Source of the DNA: Trichomonas tenax
Lineage: Eukaryota > Parabasalia > Trichomonadida > Trichomonadidae
Direction: 5' to 3'
Assembly (NCBI GenBank): GCA_023091735.1
Contig: JALKBU010000687.1
Coordinates: forward strand, 1 to 27,862
Length of the DNA: 27,862 nucleotides
This document shows positions 1-9,540 of the stretch, in pieces (the stretch's first letter is position 1; each line of letters starts with the position of its first letter). A model generated the notes under the pieces. The model saw only the letters and a program-made list of their open reading frames with translations. It ran no database searches and was not told where the DNA came from. A program made the position numbers and the translations under genes.

Positions 1-1979
1 TAATTCAGTAATTTATTTTCAAAATATATACACATATTATATACGAAGCAAGAACATATGTTAACAAAAATATTTGGCGGGAAAATTGTAAAAGTGACAG
101 AAATATCATGGTCAGCAAATACACAACGCCACAAGGAGCACTACTTCCCTGTATTGCGATGACTTCTGTTGTTCTTCGCTCAAAATTTGTTTTGATACAA
201 AATTTATGTTATTCAGTGAAAACAAAGTAGGTTAGACATTATTTCAGAAATCACAATTTTAATCTATAGAAAAATATTGGTTAATATCTGCTTTGTATAG
301 TGGGATTATCTTAGGCAGATAGTGCTCATTTGATTTGTATGCATTATACTACTTAAACTTGCATATTGCAAAATTCATTATATAAGATTTGATAGAAAAC
401 TGACTTTTCTTAATGTCAAACAAATGGCATAGCCAATTTAAGTGAAATTATTTATAAATGCGAATATTTAAACAATGTTGGTTTTATTACGAGATTCTCA
501 TTTTGATGTATAAATAACCAAGACTAAATCACTCAATAAATACATTATTTCTGGATTGTTGTTAGTAGTACTGCTCCTTTGAAAATGATAAAACGCTCTG
601 TTCAGTGTTTAAATACAGCGAAAACTGTCCGCTAAAATAAGGTTATCAAAATGGAGACTTTATTGCTTCATATCTCAGGATACTGTTTAGACTTGCGATC
701 CACGCATACATTGTTCCTATATGCATATAGATGTTATGCCCAAAGTTTCAACCCAAAATGTTTTGAAAATAAAGAGTTCCACACCTTGTATGCACCCACT
801 GAAATAAGCATATAAAGCAAAAATTCTGACTGCTGAATGCTCATTTTGTATATCCATATCGGATTATCTTATGAAAAAACAGCTGAACATTGAATAAATT
901 GTTGATTTTCATTTTTTATTAACAAAACAATGTTGAGAGTTAGCAAGCTTACAGTTGGTATCTAAATTGCATAATACATTCGTAAGAGCTCACGTAGAAA
1001 CATTTTAATTTTTGAAAAATTTTATTCCTCATAAATAAATGATTTTTGTTGATAAAATAGATAAAACACATTAACCAAATGTGTTTTGTGTGCTTATATT
1101 GGCATACATGTCCTTTACAGATACGTCACTTTTACATGCAAGTCTCGGCTTTTTTCAGCATATTTCGACCTTCTGTTTCTCAGGTAAATAATAGGAATTA
1201 GAAGATATCTCCTATGTATGCCCCGATCCAAACAATCTAGTTGTTAGCTAACAAAAAAAATCATGAAAATACTGATCAGGTAGGGCTGTGTGAAATAAGG
1301 TTAAAATAATTCATCGGAACTCGAATTTTTGCGAATTTTTTTGAGCTGAAAAAAAAATTATGAAATTATCAAATCTGATACTGCAGACATCTAGCATATA
1401 CATAGAAGTAGCATGGTATATAAAATTTTTTTATTCAAATTCACGCCAGGTTTCTCTAAGCTTCCTGCAAGCCGATTATTGGCCCCTGCTTGTCGAAGTT
1501 GAATTCAATACGCAAAATTCCGACAAAAGCCTTATGAAATCAGGCATTTCCTATCACGTTTCAAGAAATGTAAGAGTAATATAACCATGCCTTTGTTAAT
1601 TATCTTCATCATTGTGAAATTCCAATTTCGCCTTAAATTTTCAAATCAATAATCTGATTTTGATTTAGCCTTGTTGTCTTGATAAATATTAATAGATTCA
1701 TGTCTCCTTCATGTTGGTATATGCAAAATATCAATTTATAAAATAATGTTAATATTAGTGTGAAGAATTAATGACAATCCATATATAGTATAACATTTAC
1801 ATACAAAACAATAATATATAACTTTATAGATCAAAACTCTTATATAGAACGAGATATGAAACAAATTGAGCATAAAAATAAAGAATGAGATGTGTCTACA
1901 TCTTCTATTGGAAAACATCACATATGTTAGTGATGATAATAGGAGTATTAAGCTTGATTCTAATGAAATCGAAATAAAA
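1..1979. other. AT-rich intergenic region with no supported gene
   Basis: Nearly 2 kb of AT-rich sequence lies left of the first ankyrin gene. The longest ATG-started open frame is 74 codons at 1360-1584 (+). It has no recognisable domain, no trichomonad initiator just upstream and no clear coding bias, so I do not call it. The left edge carries a GC-rich E2F-like site, listed separately. A short direct repeat of a CGAATTTTTG-like decamer sits near 1322-1341. I saw no tRNA-like T-loop sequence and no transposon ends. Confidence 0.6.
73..99 (+). promoter_or_regulatory. Possible E2F-like site plus AAAAGTGACA element
   Basis: TTTGGCGGGAAA at 73-84 equals the textbook 12-base E2F/DP recognition sequence (reverse complement TTTCCCGCCAAA). 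Six G/C bases in a row are rare in this AT-rich intergenic DNA. Four bases after the following A, AAAAGTGACA occupies 90-99. A very similar pair recurs at 27812-27839 with the same order and nearly the same spacing. Which gene it would serve is unknown; it may lie left of the window. The factor assignment is an inference from metazoan and plant E2F specificity, not from trichomonad data. Confidence 0.35.
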
Positions 1980-3086
1980 TCATCTAAGTGCTCCTTTTTT
2001 GATTAAATATTGTGCCAATGCTTTGTTTCCTGATAAATTTGCGAAATATAATGGTGTGCCTACATCAGCACCGATTCTTCCTGAATTGCAATTCACATTT
2101 GTTCCATTATGAATCAAAACCTGTACCGCTTCGAGAAAACCTTTCTTACACACATTCATTAAAAGAGTTTCATTGTAAGGCCTTGTTAATTTATATCCTG
2201 ACTTTAAAATAAATTGCATCAGATGATAATCATTGTTATTTGCTGCTTCATTGAAAATTTTATCGTCTGCAATCTTAGCTCCTTTCTCCACAATGTATTC
2301 TATGAATGGCATGCAAAAAGTTTTCGAAGCATGTTTTGCTAAATTTGAGTGCGTGCTGCCTCCATTTTCAATAAAGAAAATAGCGGCGTGAAGATTACCA
2401 TACTTCACACACCTGTAAGGTTTGATCTGTGTGCAATTAAAATTCTCCATTATCCAATCTGCAATTTTATTTCGATGATATTTTATCGAATCTTGAAGAG
2501 CACATGCGAAATTTAATCCCTGGCCGTTAAGAAGCTGTATTATCTCATTGTTTCCACCTGCTACCGCTGATTTTACAGTGGTTTGATAATCTGGTCGGAT
2601 ATTATTGAGTAATATGAATTTGAATATGTTGATTGCACCATATTTGACACTTAAATCAAGGCATTCAACATCTATTTCCTTATTTTGTAAATTATTTGAT
2701 ATTTTTTGATATTCATCGATATTGTCGCTAATGAGTATATCACGTATCTTTATTTCTAAGCTTAGATAATACGCTTTGAATTCTACGCCCAAATTTAAAG
2801 AATTCGAAATTTTTTCCATCAATTTTTCTTTATTTCGATGAACAGCGGCTTTCTTCAGTATAAATCGTACGAAGTTTTTTGTAATCTCTCGTTTGCAAAT
2901 AAGTTTATCGAGCTTTTTTATTGTTTCTTCCAAATTTTGTTGATTAACTTCCCAAATCTTGTCTTCTGCTGCTAAATAATGCGATAATGTTGATGGATAT
3001 AGCATATCAATGATACTTGAGAACTTTGGAAAAACAAGTTTCGATTCATTTTTTTCATTCATATTTATGTCACTTTTGATCTCCAT
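1980..3086 (-). CDS. Divergent ankyrin-repeat protein (DUF3447-like)
   Basis: This is a predicted 368-residue protein. The open frame extends upstream to 3122, but the first in-frame ATG is at 3086 (MEIKSD), with another at 3062 (MNEKNE). The N-terminal third is helical and charged, without a known motif. From about residue 130 there are short helix-turn-helix repeats of ankyrin type, such as GNNEIIQLLNGQGLNF, HAAIFFIENGGS and MPFIEYIVEKGAKI. The C-terminal repeats are closest to canonical ankyrin: LEAVQVLIHNGTNVNC, then TPLYFANLSGNKALAQYLIKKGA. This N-terminal helical block plus degenerate ankyrin pattern is typical of the very large DUF3447-like families of trichomonads. Such proteins are presumably protein-protein adaptors; the partner is unknown. 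No signal peptide or membrane segment is visible. It is intact, unlike the ankyrin gene at 21907. Confidence 0.8.
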   Translation of the reverse strand: MEIKSDINMNEKNESKLVFPKFSSIIDMLYPSTLSHYLAAEDKIWEVNQQNLEETIKKLDKLICKREITKNFVRFILKKAAVHRNKEKLMEKISNSLNLGVEFKAYYLSLEIKIRDILISDNIDEYQKISNNLQNKEIDVECLDLSVKYGAINIFKFILLNNIRPDYQTTVKSAVAGGNNEIIQLLNGQGLNFACALQDSIKYHRNKIADWIMENFNCTQIKPYRCVKYGNLHAAIFFIENGGSTHSNLAKHASKTFCMPFIEYIVEKGAKIADDKIFNEAANNNDYHLMQFILKSGYKLTRPYNETLLMNVCKKGFLEAVQVLIHNGTNVNCNSGRIGADVGTPLYFANLSGNKALAQYLIKKGALR

Positions 3087-3200
3087 AGTTATTATAATTG
3101 TTATAAACACGTGAAAATTCAATCAAAAGCTTAATTTTTAAAGTAATAAATTCTAATAAAAATATTTCAATAAAAAATAATACAAAAAAATCTAAAAATT

Positions 3201-3872
3201 TCACCAATGGTCGACGACGATGTGGTTGTTGATAGCTAAGAAGCGCTTCATCTTGAATGATTCAATTGGTGAAGGTTCTTTTTCAACGTGAGTGTGTCCA
3301 ATTGATGCTTTCGTTGGACGTGCTGCACGCTGTGCTATCGAACCTTTATATTTATCTTTCGCCAATTTCTCTTGAGCGGTCTTTTTTCTCACCCATGCTT
3401 GTTGTTCTAATTCGTGCGCTGTCTTGAAGTGCAAACAGTCATCCATTTCACTGAATGTCGGTGTAGATATGCCATGCGTCAATTGTGCGACGCGTTTCTT
3501 GAATTCTTCAGGAGTTTCTTGATCTGGTGCGAATGTTGCTTGTTTCTGCATAATCGGGTGCTTCACTTGATACTCGCGGAATTCGCGTGAAGTAATGCAT
3601 CCGTGTTTGACTGCAGAGCGATTTGTTGCGATAAAATCTTGTTTTAACTGAGATTCTTTAGGACGGCGACTTGACATAGGCTGATTTTCGAGTGCAGCCC
3701 AGCTATCGAACATTTCTTTCACACCAGCTTCCTTTTTGGACTTAATTCCATACGTGAAGCCTTCAGCAGGAAGATTGTGCGTCGAAGGCTTTCCCTGCGC
3801 GATCTCTGCTTTAACAATGAGCGCGTTTTTGGACATTGATGGACGATAGTCTCTATACACGTATTTGTCCAT
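3201..3872 (-). CDS. CFAP77: CFAP77-like flagellar microtubule inner protein (DUF4483)
   Basis: This is a predicted 223-residue, basic, soluble protein with no membrane segment. Two blocks match what I recall of the CFAP77/C9orf171 (DUF4483) family. Residues 34-58 have LPAEGFTYGI followed by a GVKEMFDSW element. Residues 79-103 have DFIATNRSAVKHGCITSREF followed by REYQ and a basic tail. In other flagellates CFAP77 is a microtubule inner protein in the B-tubule of axonemal doublets, which fits a flagellated cell. The C-terminus (about 150-223) is Lys/Gln-rich and may be helical. The ATG at 3872 follows a run of nine T on the coding strand. TCACT (complement of 3900-3904) about 30 nt upstream is a possible initiator, and TTTCAAAA lies closer. 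The stop reads TGAAA rather than TAAA. The assignment is from memory of the family pattern and needs a profile search. Confidence 0.7.
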   Translation of the reverse strand: MDKYVYRDYRPSMSKNALIVKAEIAQGKPSTHNLPAEGFTYGIKSKKEAGVKEMFDSWAALENQPMSSRRPKESQLKQDFIATNRSAVKHGCITSREFREYQVKHPIMQKQATFAPDQETPEEFKKRVAQLTHGISTPTFSEMDDCLHFKTAHELEQQAWVRKKTAQEKLAKDKYKGSIAQRAARPTKASIGHTHVEKEPSPIESFKMKRFLAINNHIVVDHW

Positions 3873-3899
3873 TTTTTTTTGAAATTTCGTTAGTATAAA

Positions 3900-3904
3900 A
3901 GTGA
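3900..3904 (-). promoter_or_regulatory. Candidate trichomonad initiator (Inr) for the CFAP77-like gene
   Basis: The coding strand reads TGTCACTTTTATA here. TCACT fits the trichomonad Inr consensus TCA(+1)-Y-W, which would place the transcript start about 30 nt before the ATG. That is longer than the usual leader of under 20 nt, and TTTCAAAA immediately upstream of the ATG is an alternative. Confidence 0.35.
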
Positions 3905-4408
3905 CACTCTCTTACATCATGATGTGTGAAATTTTCTTTGATCGACAACACCTATATTTTTCTTTATATCTATAATCTACACAGTTTTGTCAATATGTGC
4001 ACATTGGTTTAAACGATTTTATCATAAATATTTAGAATTTCAATATACTTGATATTGATGTATTTGAAACATGTACCTTTCATCATCAAGGTCTATATAG
4101 CATTATATATAAGTTATTCAATGATACTATTTGAATATAAAATATTGAAAAATATTTTTCATATTCAAGGTTTTTATCATATGCTAAATTAATAATAAGT
4201 TTTATTGGAGTATATGTTTCTGAGTTATGCTTGATTATTGGAAAAAAAACAAATCAAAAATTTAAAATCATTAACGGAGCTTTGGCCGACAACTTCAATT
4301 TATGGAGTATTTTATTTCTCAATGCAAACATAAGTAAATACTGAAAAAATTAATTGAAACACATTGGATTTGTAGTGCAAAGTGCGTTTTTCTTCGCAGT
4401 CCGTATAT
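3905..4408. other. Intergenic AT-rich DNA
   Basis: About 500 bases of AT-rich sequence lie between the CFAP77-like gene promoter and the 3' end of the surface-protein relic. No open frame with coding character, RNA gene or transposon terminus was recognised. A short stretch near 4300-4340 (TTTATGGAGTATTTTATTTC) loosely resembles one near 10672-10700, too weakly to call a repeat family. Confidence 0.5.
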
Positions 4409-5221
4409 TTACTTCACTATATAACATTGTAAAGGTGTTGTTAAATTAAATGCCAAATTTGAATGTATTGAAATAGTACTTCCAAATGATGACAGGGCAC
4501 TATTTCCGCTGAAATAGCAATTACTTACATCAAAAAAATCCCTTATAATAAATATAAAAAAGATATTGAACAGTATTCGATACAAATGATGAATATTCAA
4601 CTGTGGTTGTTCCATAATCCTGGAATACAGCACCATTGTAAGTGATTGTATTGCTTATTATCATAAAATACTTCATTTTCACGTCTAATGATCCAGTATG
4701 GAACAATCTTTGCTCTCCAGTGTTGTTATATATCCTGCAGCACGTTGCATTGCCATTGTTAATGCATCCACCTGAATTTCCGGTATTTTTCATACTCGAA
4801 ACATTTATGCTGGATAACATGCTGATTCGGTTGTAGTTAAAGAATATAGATTGATAGGCAATGCACAACGAAAAAGAAGACTCTATTATAAAGTTTTTGG
4901 AGGAATTTGATTTAATATTAGTTAATGAATGGGAAATCAGTTCAGAGAATGATGAATATATATTAGAGACATGGTACTGAACGCAATCCCAGATCCGAAG
5001 AACGATATTGCAATTCCGTTTGTTATTCCAGTTAATTTTGAAAAACTTGTGTAAGAGACGAGTAATCTATCTGTCTGATTTGTGCCGTTGAAGAAGATGC
5101 AGTAATCGCTCAGTTTGCTGAAAATAGCATTATCGACGTGATATTTTCCTAATTCGCGGCTAACAACTCTCCTTCCGTCGGTGATAACATACGCTGGGAT
5201 ACCGCAGTAAAAGTAATTCAA
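4409..5221 (-). pseudogene. Frameshifted relic of a beta-helix surface protein
   Basis: Three open segments on the minus strand read as one decayed gene. The first (5221 to about 4960) has FFNGTNQTDRLLVSYTSFSK. A frame change near 4970 leads to a segment that runs to about 4540. It carries SSINVSSMKNTGNSGGCINN and YGTTTVEYSSFVSNT. A second frame change near 4530-4560 restores the first frame, which continues with DVSNCYFSGNSALSSFGS and stops at 4409. Short Asn/Ser/Cys-rich repeats of the type 'xxCxFxxNxA' are characteristic of the polymorphic-membrane-protein-like parallel beta-helix surface families that trichomonads carry in hundreds of copies. No intact N-terminus, signal peptide or transmembrane anchor remains. 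The family call is by composition and repeat pattern only. Confidence 0.55.
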
Positions 5222-5728
5222 TAAGTTATCGCTATTATGCAGAAAAGATTTTTTTCACAAATCATTGCGCTACAACATCATTCATAAATGATTGTTGATC
5301 ACCAAATTTTTGTTTTATATCATTCTGATAATGCATGTACTGCGTTTTGCCGCCTGCCTGAAGTGAATTCATATATGAAGAATGATTTATTCGATTTTTG
5401 GCAATATAACACTACCCCAGTTCATATTGAAGAAATGCTATATTGCATATTATATATATTCTTTACTATTCCAATGTTTATAGCAAAATTTGAATATTTC
5501 ACAGGGAAGAATTAAAGATTGTGCTTTATGCACAAGAAATTTCTGTTACCGCGATACAAAGCAGTAATGTTTTGAAGGATAAGATCTAGATTATCGATAA
5601 ATAATTAGAAAAAATATCTTAAATGTCATGATTTGAAGAACAGCCAATCTCAATTTTAGGTATGATTCATTTCATTTTTTAATAGAAAAAGAGATAAATT
5701 TGTTATACAGAACAGAAAGAAACTTTAT
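5222..5728. other. Intergenic DNA, possibly upstream remains of the surface-protein relic
   Basis: About 500 bases lie between the relic and the 3' end of HSP70. A 75-codon open frame on the plus strand (5288-5515) has no recognisable features. All minus-strand frames carry several stops, so if the relic once extended here it is no longer traceable. The HSP70 stop lies at 5729, followed on its strand by TAAATAAAG. Confidence 0.45.
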
Positions 5729-7696
5729 TTAGTCAACTTCCTCAACACGTGGGCCAGAGCCGGATGGGCCAGCACCACCAGCAGATGGGCCAGCGCCAGC
5801 AGCGCCACCCATGTTCTGGAACATAGATGGGTCAATGCCGCCTGGCATGCCGCCAGCACCACCGGCAGCCTGGTAGGCCTTCTGCATGAGTGGCATCAAC
5901 TGAGCCTCGACCTCCTTATGCTTGGCCTCATAGTCAGCCACTGAAGCATCGTTGTTGGACTCGATCCAGGCGAGTGTGTCGTTGACGACCTTTGTGATTG
6001 CCTCTTTGTCAGCAGCGTCGATCTTGGAAGCAAGTTCCCCGTTGATGGAGTTGCGAACGCCGAAGCAGTAGCCCTCAAGGCCGTTCTTGGCTTCGACTTT
6101 CTTGCGAACTTCCTCATCCTGAGCCTTGAACTTCTCGGCATCAGCAACCATGCGGTCGATATCAGCCTGAGAAAGACGGCCCTTGTCGTTCTTGATTGTG
6201 ATCTTCTTGACATTGCCTGTAGACTTATCCTGAGCGGAAACGTTCATGATACCATCAGCGTTGACATCGAATGTAACTTCGATCTGTGGGACACCACGTG
6301 GAGCTGGTGGGATGCCTGTGAGGTCGAATGTACCGAGGAGGTTGTTATCGCGTGTGCGAGAACGCTCACCTTCGTAGACCTTAATTGTAACGGCTGGCTG
6401 GTTATCAGCGAATGTTGTGAAGATGTTGGACTTCTTGGCTGGAATTGTTGTGTTACGTGGGATGAGAACTGTCATGATTTCGCCAGCTGTCTCGATACCA
6501 AGAGAAAGTGGAGCAACATCGAGAAGAAGGATGTCCTTGACGGCCTCGGATGTATCGCCCTTGATGATAGCAGCCTGGACAGCAGCACCGTAAGCGACGG
6601 CCTCATCTGGGTCGACACCACGGCATGGCTGCTTGCCGTTGAAGAACTCCTGAAGGAGCTGCTGGACACGTGGAATACGGGATGAGCCACCGATGAGAAC
6701 TATATCTGTGACATCGGACTTGCTCATCTTTGCATCCTTAAGGACCTGAGCGACTGGGCCCATTGTGGAGCGGAAGAGCTCGTCGTTAAGGTTCTCGAAC
6801 ATAGCACGAGAGAGTGTATCCTGGAAGTCGTGGCCCTGGTAGAGAGACTCGCAAAGGATGGAAGCGTTAGCAGCTGTTGAGATTGTACGCTTAGCACGCT
6901 CGCAAGCTGTACGGAGTGTTCTGAGAGCACGTGGAGACTCACGGAGATCGCACTTGAACTTCTTCTGGAAGCGGTCAGCGAAGTAGTCCACTAGGCGAGA
7001 GTCGAAGTCTTCACCACCAAGATGTGTATCACCAGCTGTGGCGCGAACTTCGAACATGCCACCATCGATATCGAGGAGGGAAACATCGAATGTGCCACCA
7101 CCAAGGTCGAAGATGAGAACGTGGCGTTCCTTGTCGGACTTCTCACTAAGGCCGAAAGCAATAGCAGCGGCTGTTGGCTCGTTGATGATTCTCAAGACGT
7201 TGAGGCCAGCGATGACACCAGCGTCCTTTGTAGCCTGTCTCTGACCATCGTTGAAGTAAGCTGGAACCGTAACGACAGCATCTGTGATCTTCTCTGAGAG
7301 CATGTTCTCAGCGATTTCCTTCATCTTGCCGAGGACCATAGCAGAGATTTCTTCAGGGAAGAACTGCTTGGTCTCGCCCTTGAATTCGACTTCGATCTTT
7401 GGACGATCGCCATCGCCGCGAATGACCTTGAATGGCCAGTGCTTCATATCCTTCTGGACGATTGGATCTGAGAACTTACGGCCGATCATACGCTTGGCAT
7501 CGAAGACTGTGTTCTGTGGGTTCATAGCAGCCTGATTCTTAGCGGCATCACCGACGAGTCTCTCGTCTTCTGTAAAAGCAACGTAAGATGGGGTTGTTCT
7601 GTTACCCATATCGTTAGCGAGGATGTCGACACGGTTGTGGCGGAAGACACCGACGCAGGAGTATGTTGTACCAAGATCAATACCAATAGCAGACAT
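5729..7696 (-). CDS. HSP70: Cytosolic HSP70 chaperone
   Basis: This is a complete 655-residue Hsp70, the usual length for the cytosolic class. It is an ATP-dependent chaperone that binds exposed hydrophobic segments together with J-domain and nucleotide-exchange partners. The nucleotide-binding domain (about 1-380) shows all three signatures: IDLGTTYS (6-13), [14 protein letters not shown] (195-208) and [16 protein letters not shown] (333-348). The conserved lysine is in FDAKRMIGR (K68). The linker [13 protein letters not shown] spans 388-400, the substrate-binding beta domain runs to about 505, and the lid follows. The Gly-rich tail contains one GGMPGG element and ends EEVD, the motif bound by TPR co-chaperones and the mark of cytosolic or nuclear Hsp70. 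There is no targeting peptide, so it is not the hydrogenosomal or ER form. Codons favour C or G at the third position far more than in neighbouring genes, as expected for high expression. The stop overlaps TAAA. Confidence 0.97.
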   Translation of the reverse strand: MSAIGIDLGTTYSCVGVFRHNRVDILANDMGNRTTPSYVAFTEDERLVGDAAKNQAAMNPQNTVFDAKRMIGRKFSDPIVQKDMKHWPFKVIRGDGDRPKIEVEFKGETKQFFPEEISAMVLGKMKEIAENMLSEKITDAVVTVPAYFNDGQRQATKDAGVIAGLNVLRIINEPTAAAIAFGLSEKSDKERHVLIFDLGGGTFDVSLLDIDGGMFEVRATAGDTHLGGEDFDSRLVDYFADRFQKKFKCDLRESPRALRTLRTACERAKRTISTAANASILCESLYQGHDFQDTLSRAMFENLNDELFRSTMGPVAQVLKDAKMSKSDVTDIVLIGGSSRIPRVQQLLQEFFNGKQPCRGVDPDEAVAYGAAVQAAIIKGDTSEAVKDILLLDVAPLSLGIETAGEIMTVLIPRNTTIPAKKSNIFTTFADNQPAVTIKVYEGERSRTRDNNLLGTFDLTGIPPAPRGVPQIEVTFDVNADGIMNVSAQDKSTGNVKKITIKNDKGRLSQADIDRMVADAEKFKAQDEEVRKKVEAKNGLEGYCFGVRNSINGELASKIDAADKEAITKVVNDTLAWIESNNDASVADYEAKHKEVEAQLMPLMQKAYQAAGGAGGMPGGIDPSMFQNMGGAAGAGPSAGGAGPSGSGPRVEEVD

Positions 7697-7704
7697 TAAA
7701 GAGA

Positions 7705-7709
7705 AATGA
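7705..7709 (-). promoter_or_regulatory. Trichomonad initiator (Inr) of HSP70
   Basis: On the coding strand AATTTCATTTCTCTTTAATG contains TCATT, a perfect match to TCA(+1)-Y-W. The +1 A is 11 nt before the start codon, matching the very short leaders typical of trichomonad genes. This supports both the start at 7696 and the organism assignment. Confidence 0.75.
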
Positions 7710-7735
7710 AATTATTGCTCGGCCAATTATAAGCT

Positions 7736-7749
7736 CTCAAAATTTTGAG
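7736..7749. promoter_or_regulatory. 14-bp perfect palindrome in the HSP70 promoter
   Basis: CTCAAAATTTTGAG is a perfect inverted repeat about 30 bp upstream of the predicted HSP70 transcription start. Position and symmetry suggest a dimeric factor site. It is not a canonical heat-shock element, whose units are nGAAn. A looser GAAC...GACTTC arrangement lies further upstream. Confidence 0.35.
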
Positions 7750-7953
7750 GGAAAAATTAGTCGAGTGAAGTCAAAAATGTTCGACCATTTATAACAAATT
7801 TTTGTTTTATTTGATGTTTAGAATTTATTTCATATGCTATATAACACAAATTACTTCATATTTCCTTAAATATTGTATATTTCGTTATTTTGATGTGAAA
7901 CTTAGATTTTCAATACAATTATCTACTTATAATTCAAAACTTAAACAAAGAGT

Positions 7954-8187
7954 TCAATGAAATTTGATTTTCGATTTGAGGTGATTTCTAAATATGCCAT
8001 TGTGTGCTATATCTGAATAGGTTTTAGCTAAATGATGACCGTTTATAAAAAACCCATCAATTATTGAAATTTCAAATTTACTATTGAAATAGATTCCACT
8101 ATCAATGATAAGTTGTTTAGCAAAAGAAAATGGATTTTCAATCCCACCAAAGCGAAAAGTTGGCTTTATGCGAAATATAGAAATTCC
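7954..8187 (-). pseudogene. Decayed coding relic, unknown family
   Basis: A 77-codon stretch bounded by stops has no ATG start but reads like protein, with elements such as FRFGGIENPFSFAKQLIIDS and FFINGHHLAKTYSDIAHNG. Upstream on the same strand (about 8200-8760), further short open pieces in changing frames look protein-like, for example LFKELVPPSFFFRKNR near 8520 and VITMNAALTPESESEALV near 8620. This pattern fits an old inactivated gene on the minus strand spanning roughly 7.95-8.76 kb. I cannot name the family; chance open frames remain possible. Confidence 0.3.
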
Positions 8188-9214
8188 TCAATGTATAGAT
8201 TTTAATTCTCGAATGAAATAAAGAAAAATTTTAAGAGAGGAGTAAACGATCATTTAATTCTGCCACCAGTTTCTTCTGGAGAAATTAACTTTTAGTTATG
8301 AAGTTTTTCTCAAATTTTTCAATTTCTGGTAAATTTACATGTTTATCAATCAAAGTAAATCTACAAAATGATATATCTTTACTTTGTCAAAACATATCCA
8401 TCCTTAAATTTTCTTTTTAAGTTCATTTTTGGTGTTGATCGAATTTCATTAGTCAACTCTTTATTCTCAGCGATACTGACACACCGATTTTTTCTAAAGA
8501 AAAACGATGGTGGAACCAATTCTTTAAACAATACTTCCGAATTCAAATATTTTTCAATGCAATCAATTCATATTTCGTAATTATTCGTCACTAAACTAAT
8601 GCTTCTGACTCAGATTCTGGAGTCAATGCAGCATTCATCGTGATTACCTTCGATATTTTGTTATGAAAATTTTCCTTAATTTTGATATTACTTTCTTACG
8701 TTTTCTCCAATTCCGATGTATTAGTAATGCAAATTGTTAAGCTAAATCTTTGATTTAAAGTCTTCTTATGCAATCAATATTTTAGTGAATTGATTTTAAT
8801 CTTAGAATTACGACTAACTCATATCAAATCTAAATTTTCTTCGTAAAGGCTATTATATGTTTATGTTATTATACCTTAATTACTTCTATATATTCTTGCT
8901 TGATTTAATATCAGGTTTTGGGCAAAGAGCTCTTGAGAATAAGTATTTGAGTCGAATATAAGTCTATTCATCATCATACCAATGAATGCTATTGAAAATA
9001 TATTTATGCCAATCATTATTTCATTTTTGAAACTTGAAAACTATTCAAACATTATATACAAGTACTGTAAATGGTGATTCCATATTCCTCATGAATAAAT
9101 GACAAATATTTTTTCTTTTGATATTTAATTCCAAGTGATCGAACAGTTTTTAAGTGAAATTCATGGATTATAGACACAGCTTAAAAGAATTGGAAGTAGG
9201 GAACATTGACCAAC
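8188..9214. other. Gene-free AT-rich DNA with scattered open fragments
   Basis: No supported gene. The left half contains the possible upstream fragments of the decayed minus-strand relic. A 70-codon plus-strand frame at 8368-8580 lies antisense to those fragments and starts with ATG, but it has no recognisable features. The right half shows nothing beyond AT-rich sequence. Confidence 0.4.
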
Positions 9215-9234
9215 AAAAATCTTCGAAGATTTTT
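9215..9234. repeat. Perfect 20-bp palindrome
   Basis: AAAAATCTTCGAAGATTTTT is an uninterrupted inverted repeat with ten bases per arm, centred on TTCGAA. It lies beside a short, less AT-rich island (about 9235-9510). Nothing shows whether it is a protein-binding site, a cruciform or chance. Confidence 0.7.
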
Positions 9235-9540
9235 ATCCGCTGGTTAGAGCTCTAAGCACTTGTGAGTCCATTATCAGATAGTTTACGCGGACTATACTGT
9301 GATATAACCAGGGCTCATTTTTGCAATTTTCTAGATTTTTTCTCCGACTTTCGACAATCCTTTCATTCGCCCATTTGGAGTCCACCGTGAGAACGATACT
9401 GTGCTATGCCCAAAACGCACAAATTAAGCTGGAAAAAAAAAATTCCCCAATTTTATCGAAATCGATGTTACACATATATTCCACTGCAAAACGACTGAGC
9501 ACAGATAGCTAAGGCCAAACCTTGATATTAGATAGAGAAC

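Noticed and set aside
1360..1584. 74-codon ATG-started open frame
   Set aside because: No initiator at the right distance, no recognisable motif and no coding bias; open frames of this length are expected by chance.
3087..3122. Hydrophobic N-terminal extension of the first ankyrin protein (NFHVFITIIIT) as a signal peptide
   Set aside because: It starts at TTG, not ATG. It translates AT-rich leader sequence upstream of the ATG at 3086.
3870..3906. Possible intron 3' motif ACTAACG near the CFAP77-like start
   Set aside because: The trichomonad intron 3' motif is longer (ACTAACACACAG). Only its first six bases match, and no GTATGT donor with an upstream exon was found.
7022..7535. Open frames antisense to HSP70, up to 91 codons
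   Set aside because: They are shadows created by the strongly biased codon use of HSP70. No initiator or independent features were seen.
9236..9300. tRNA-like string GCTGGTTAGAGCTC
   Set aside because: It resembles a D-arm, but no acceptor stem, anticodon arm or GTTCRAAYC-type T-loop could be placed at proper distances.
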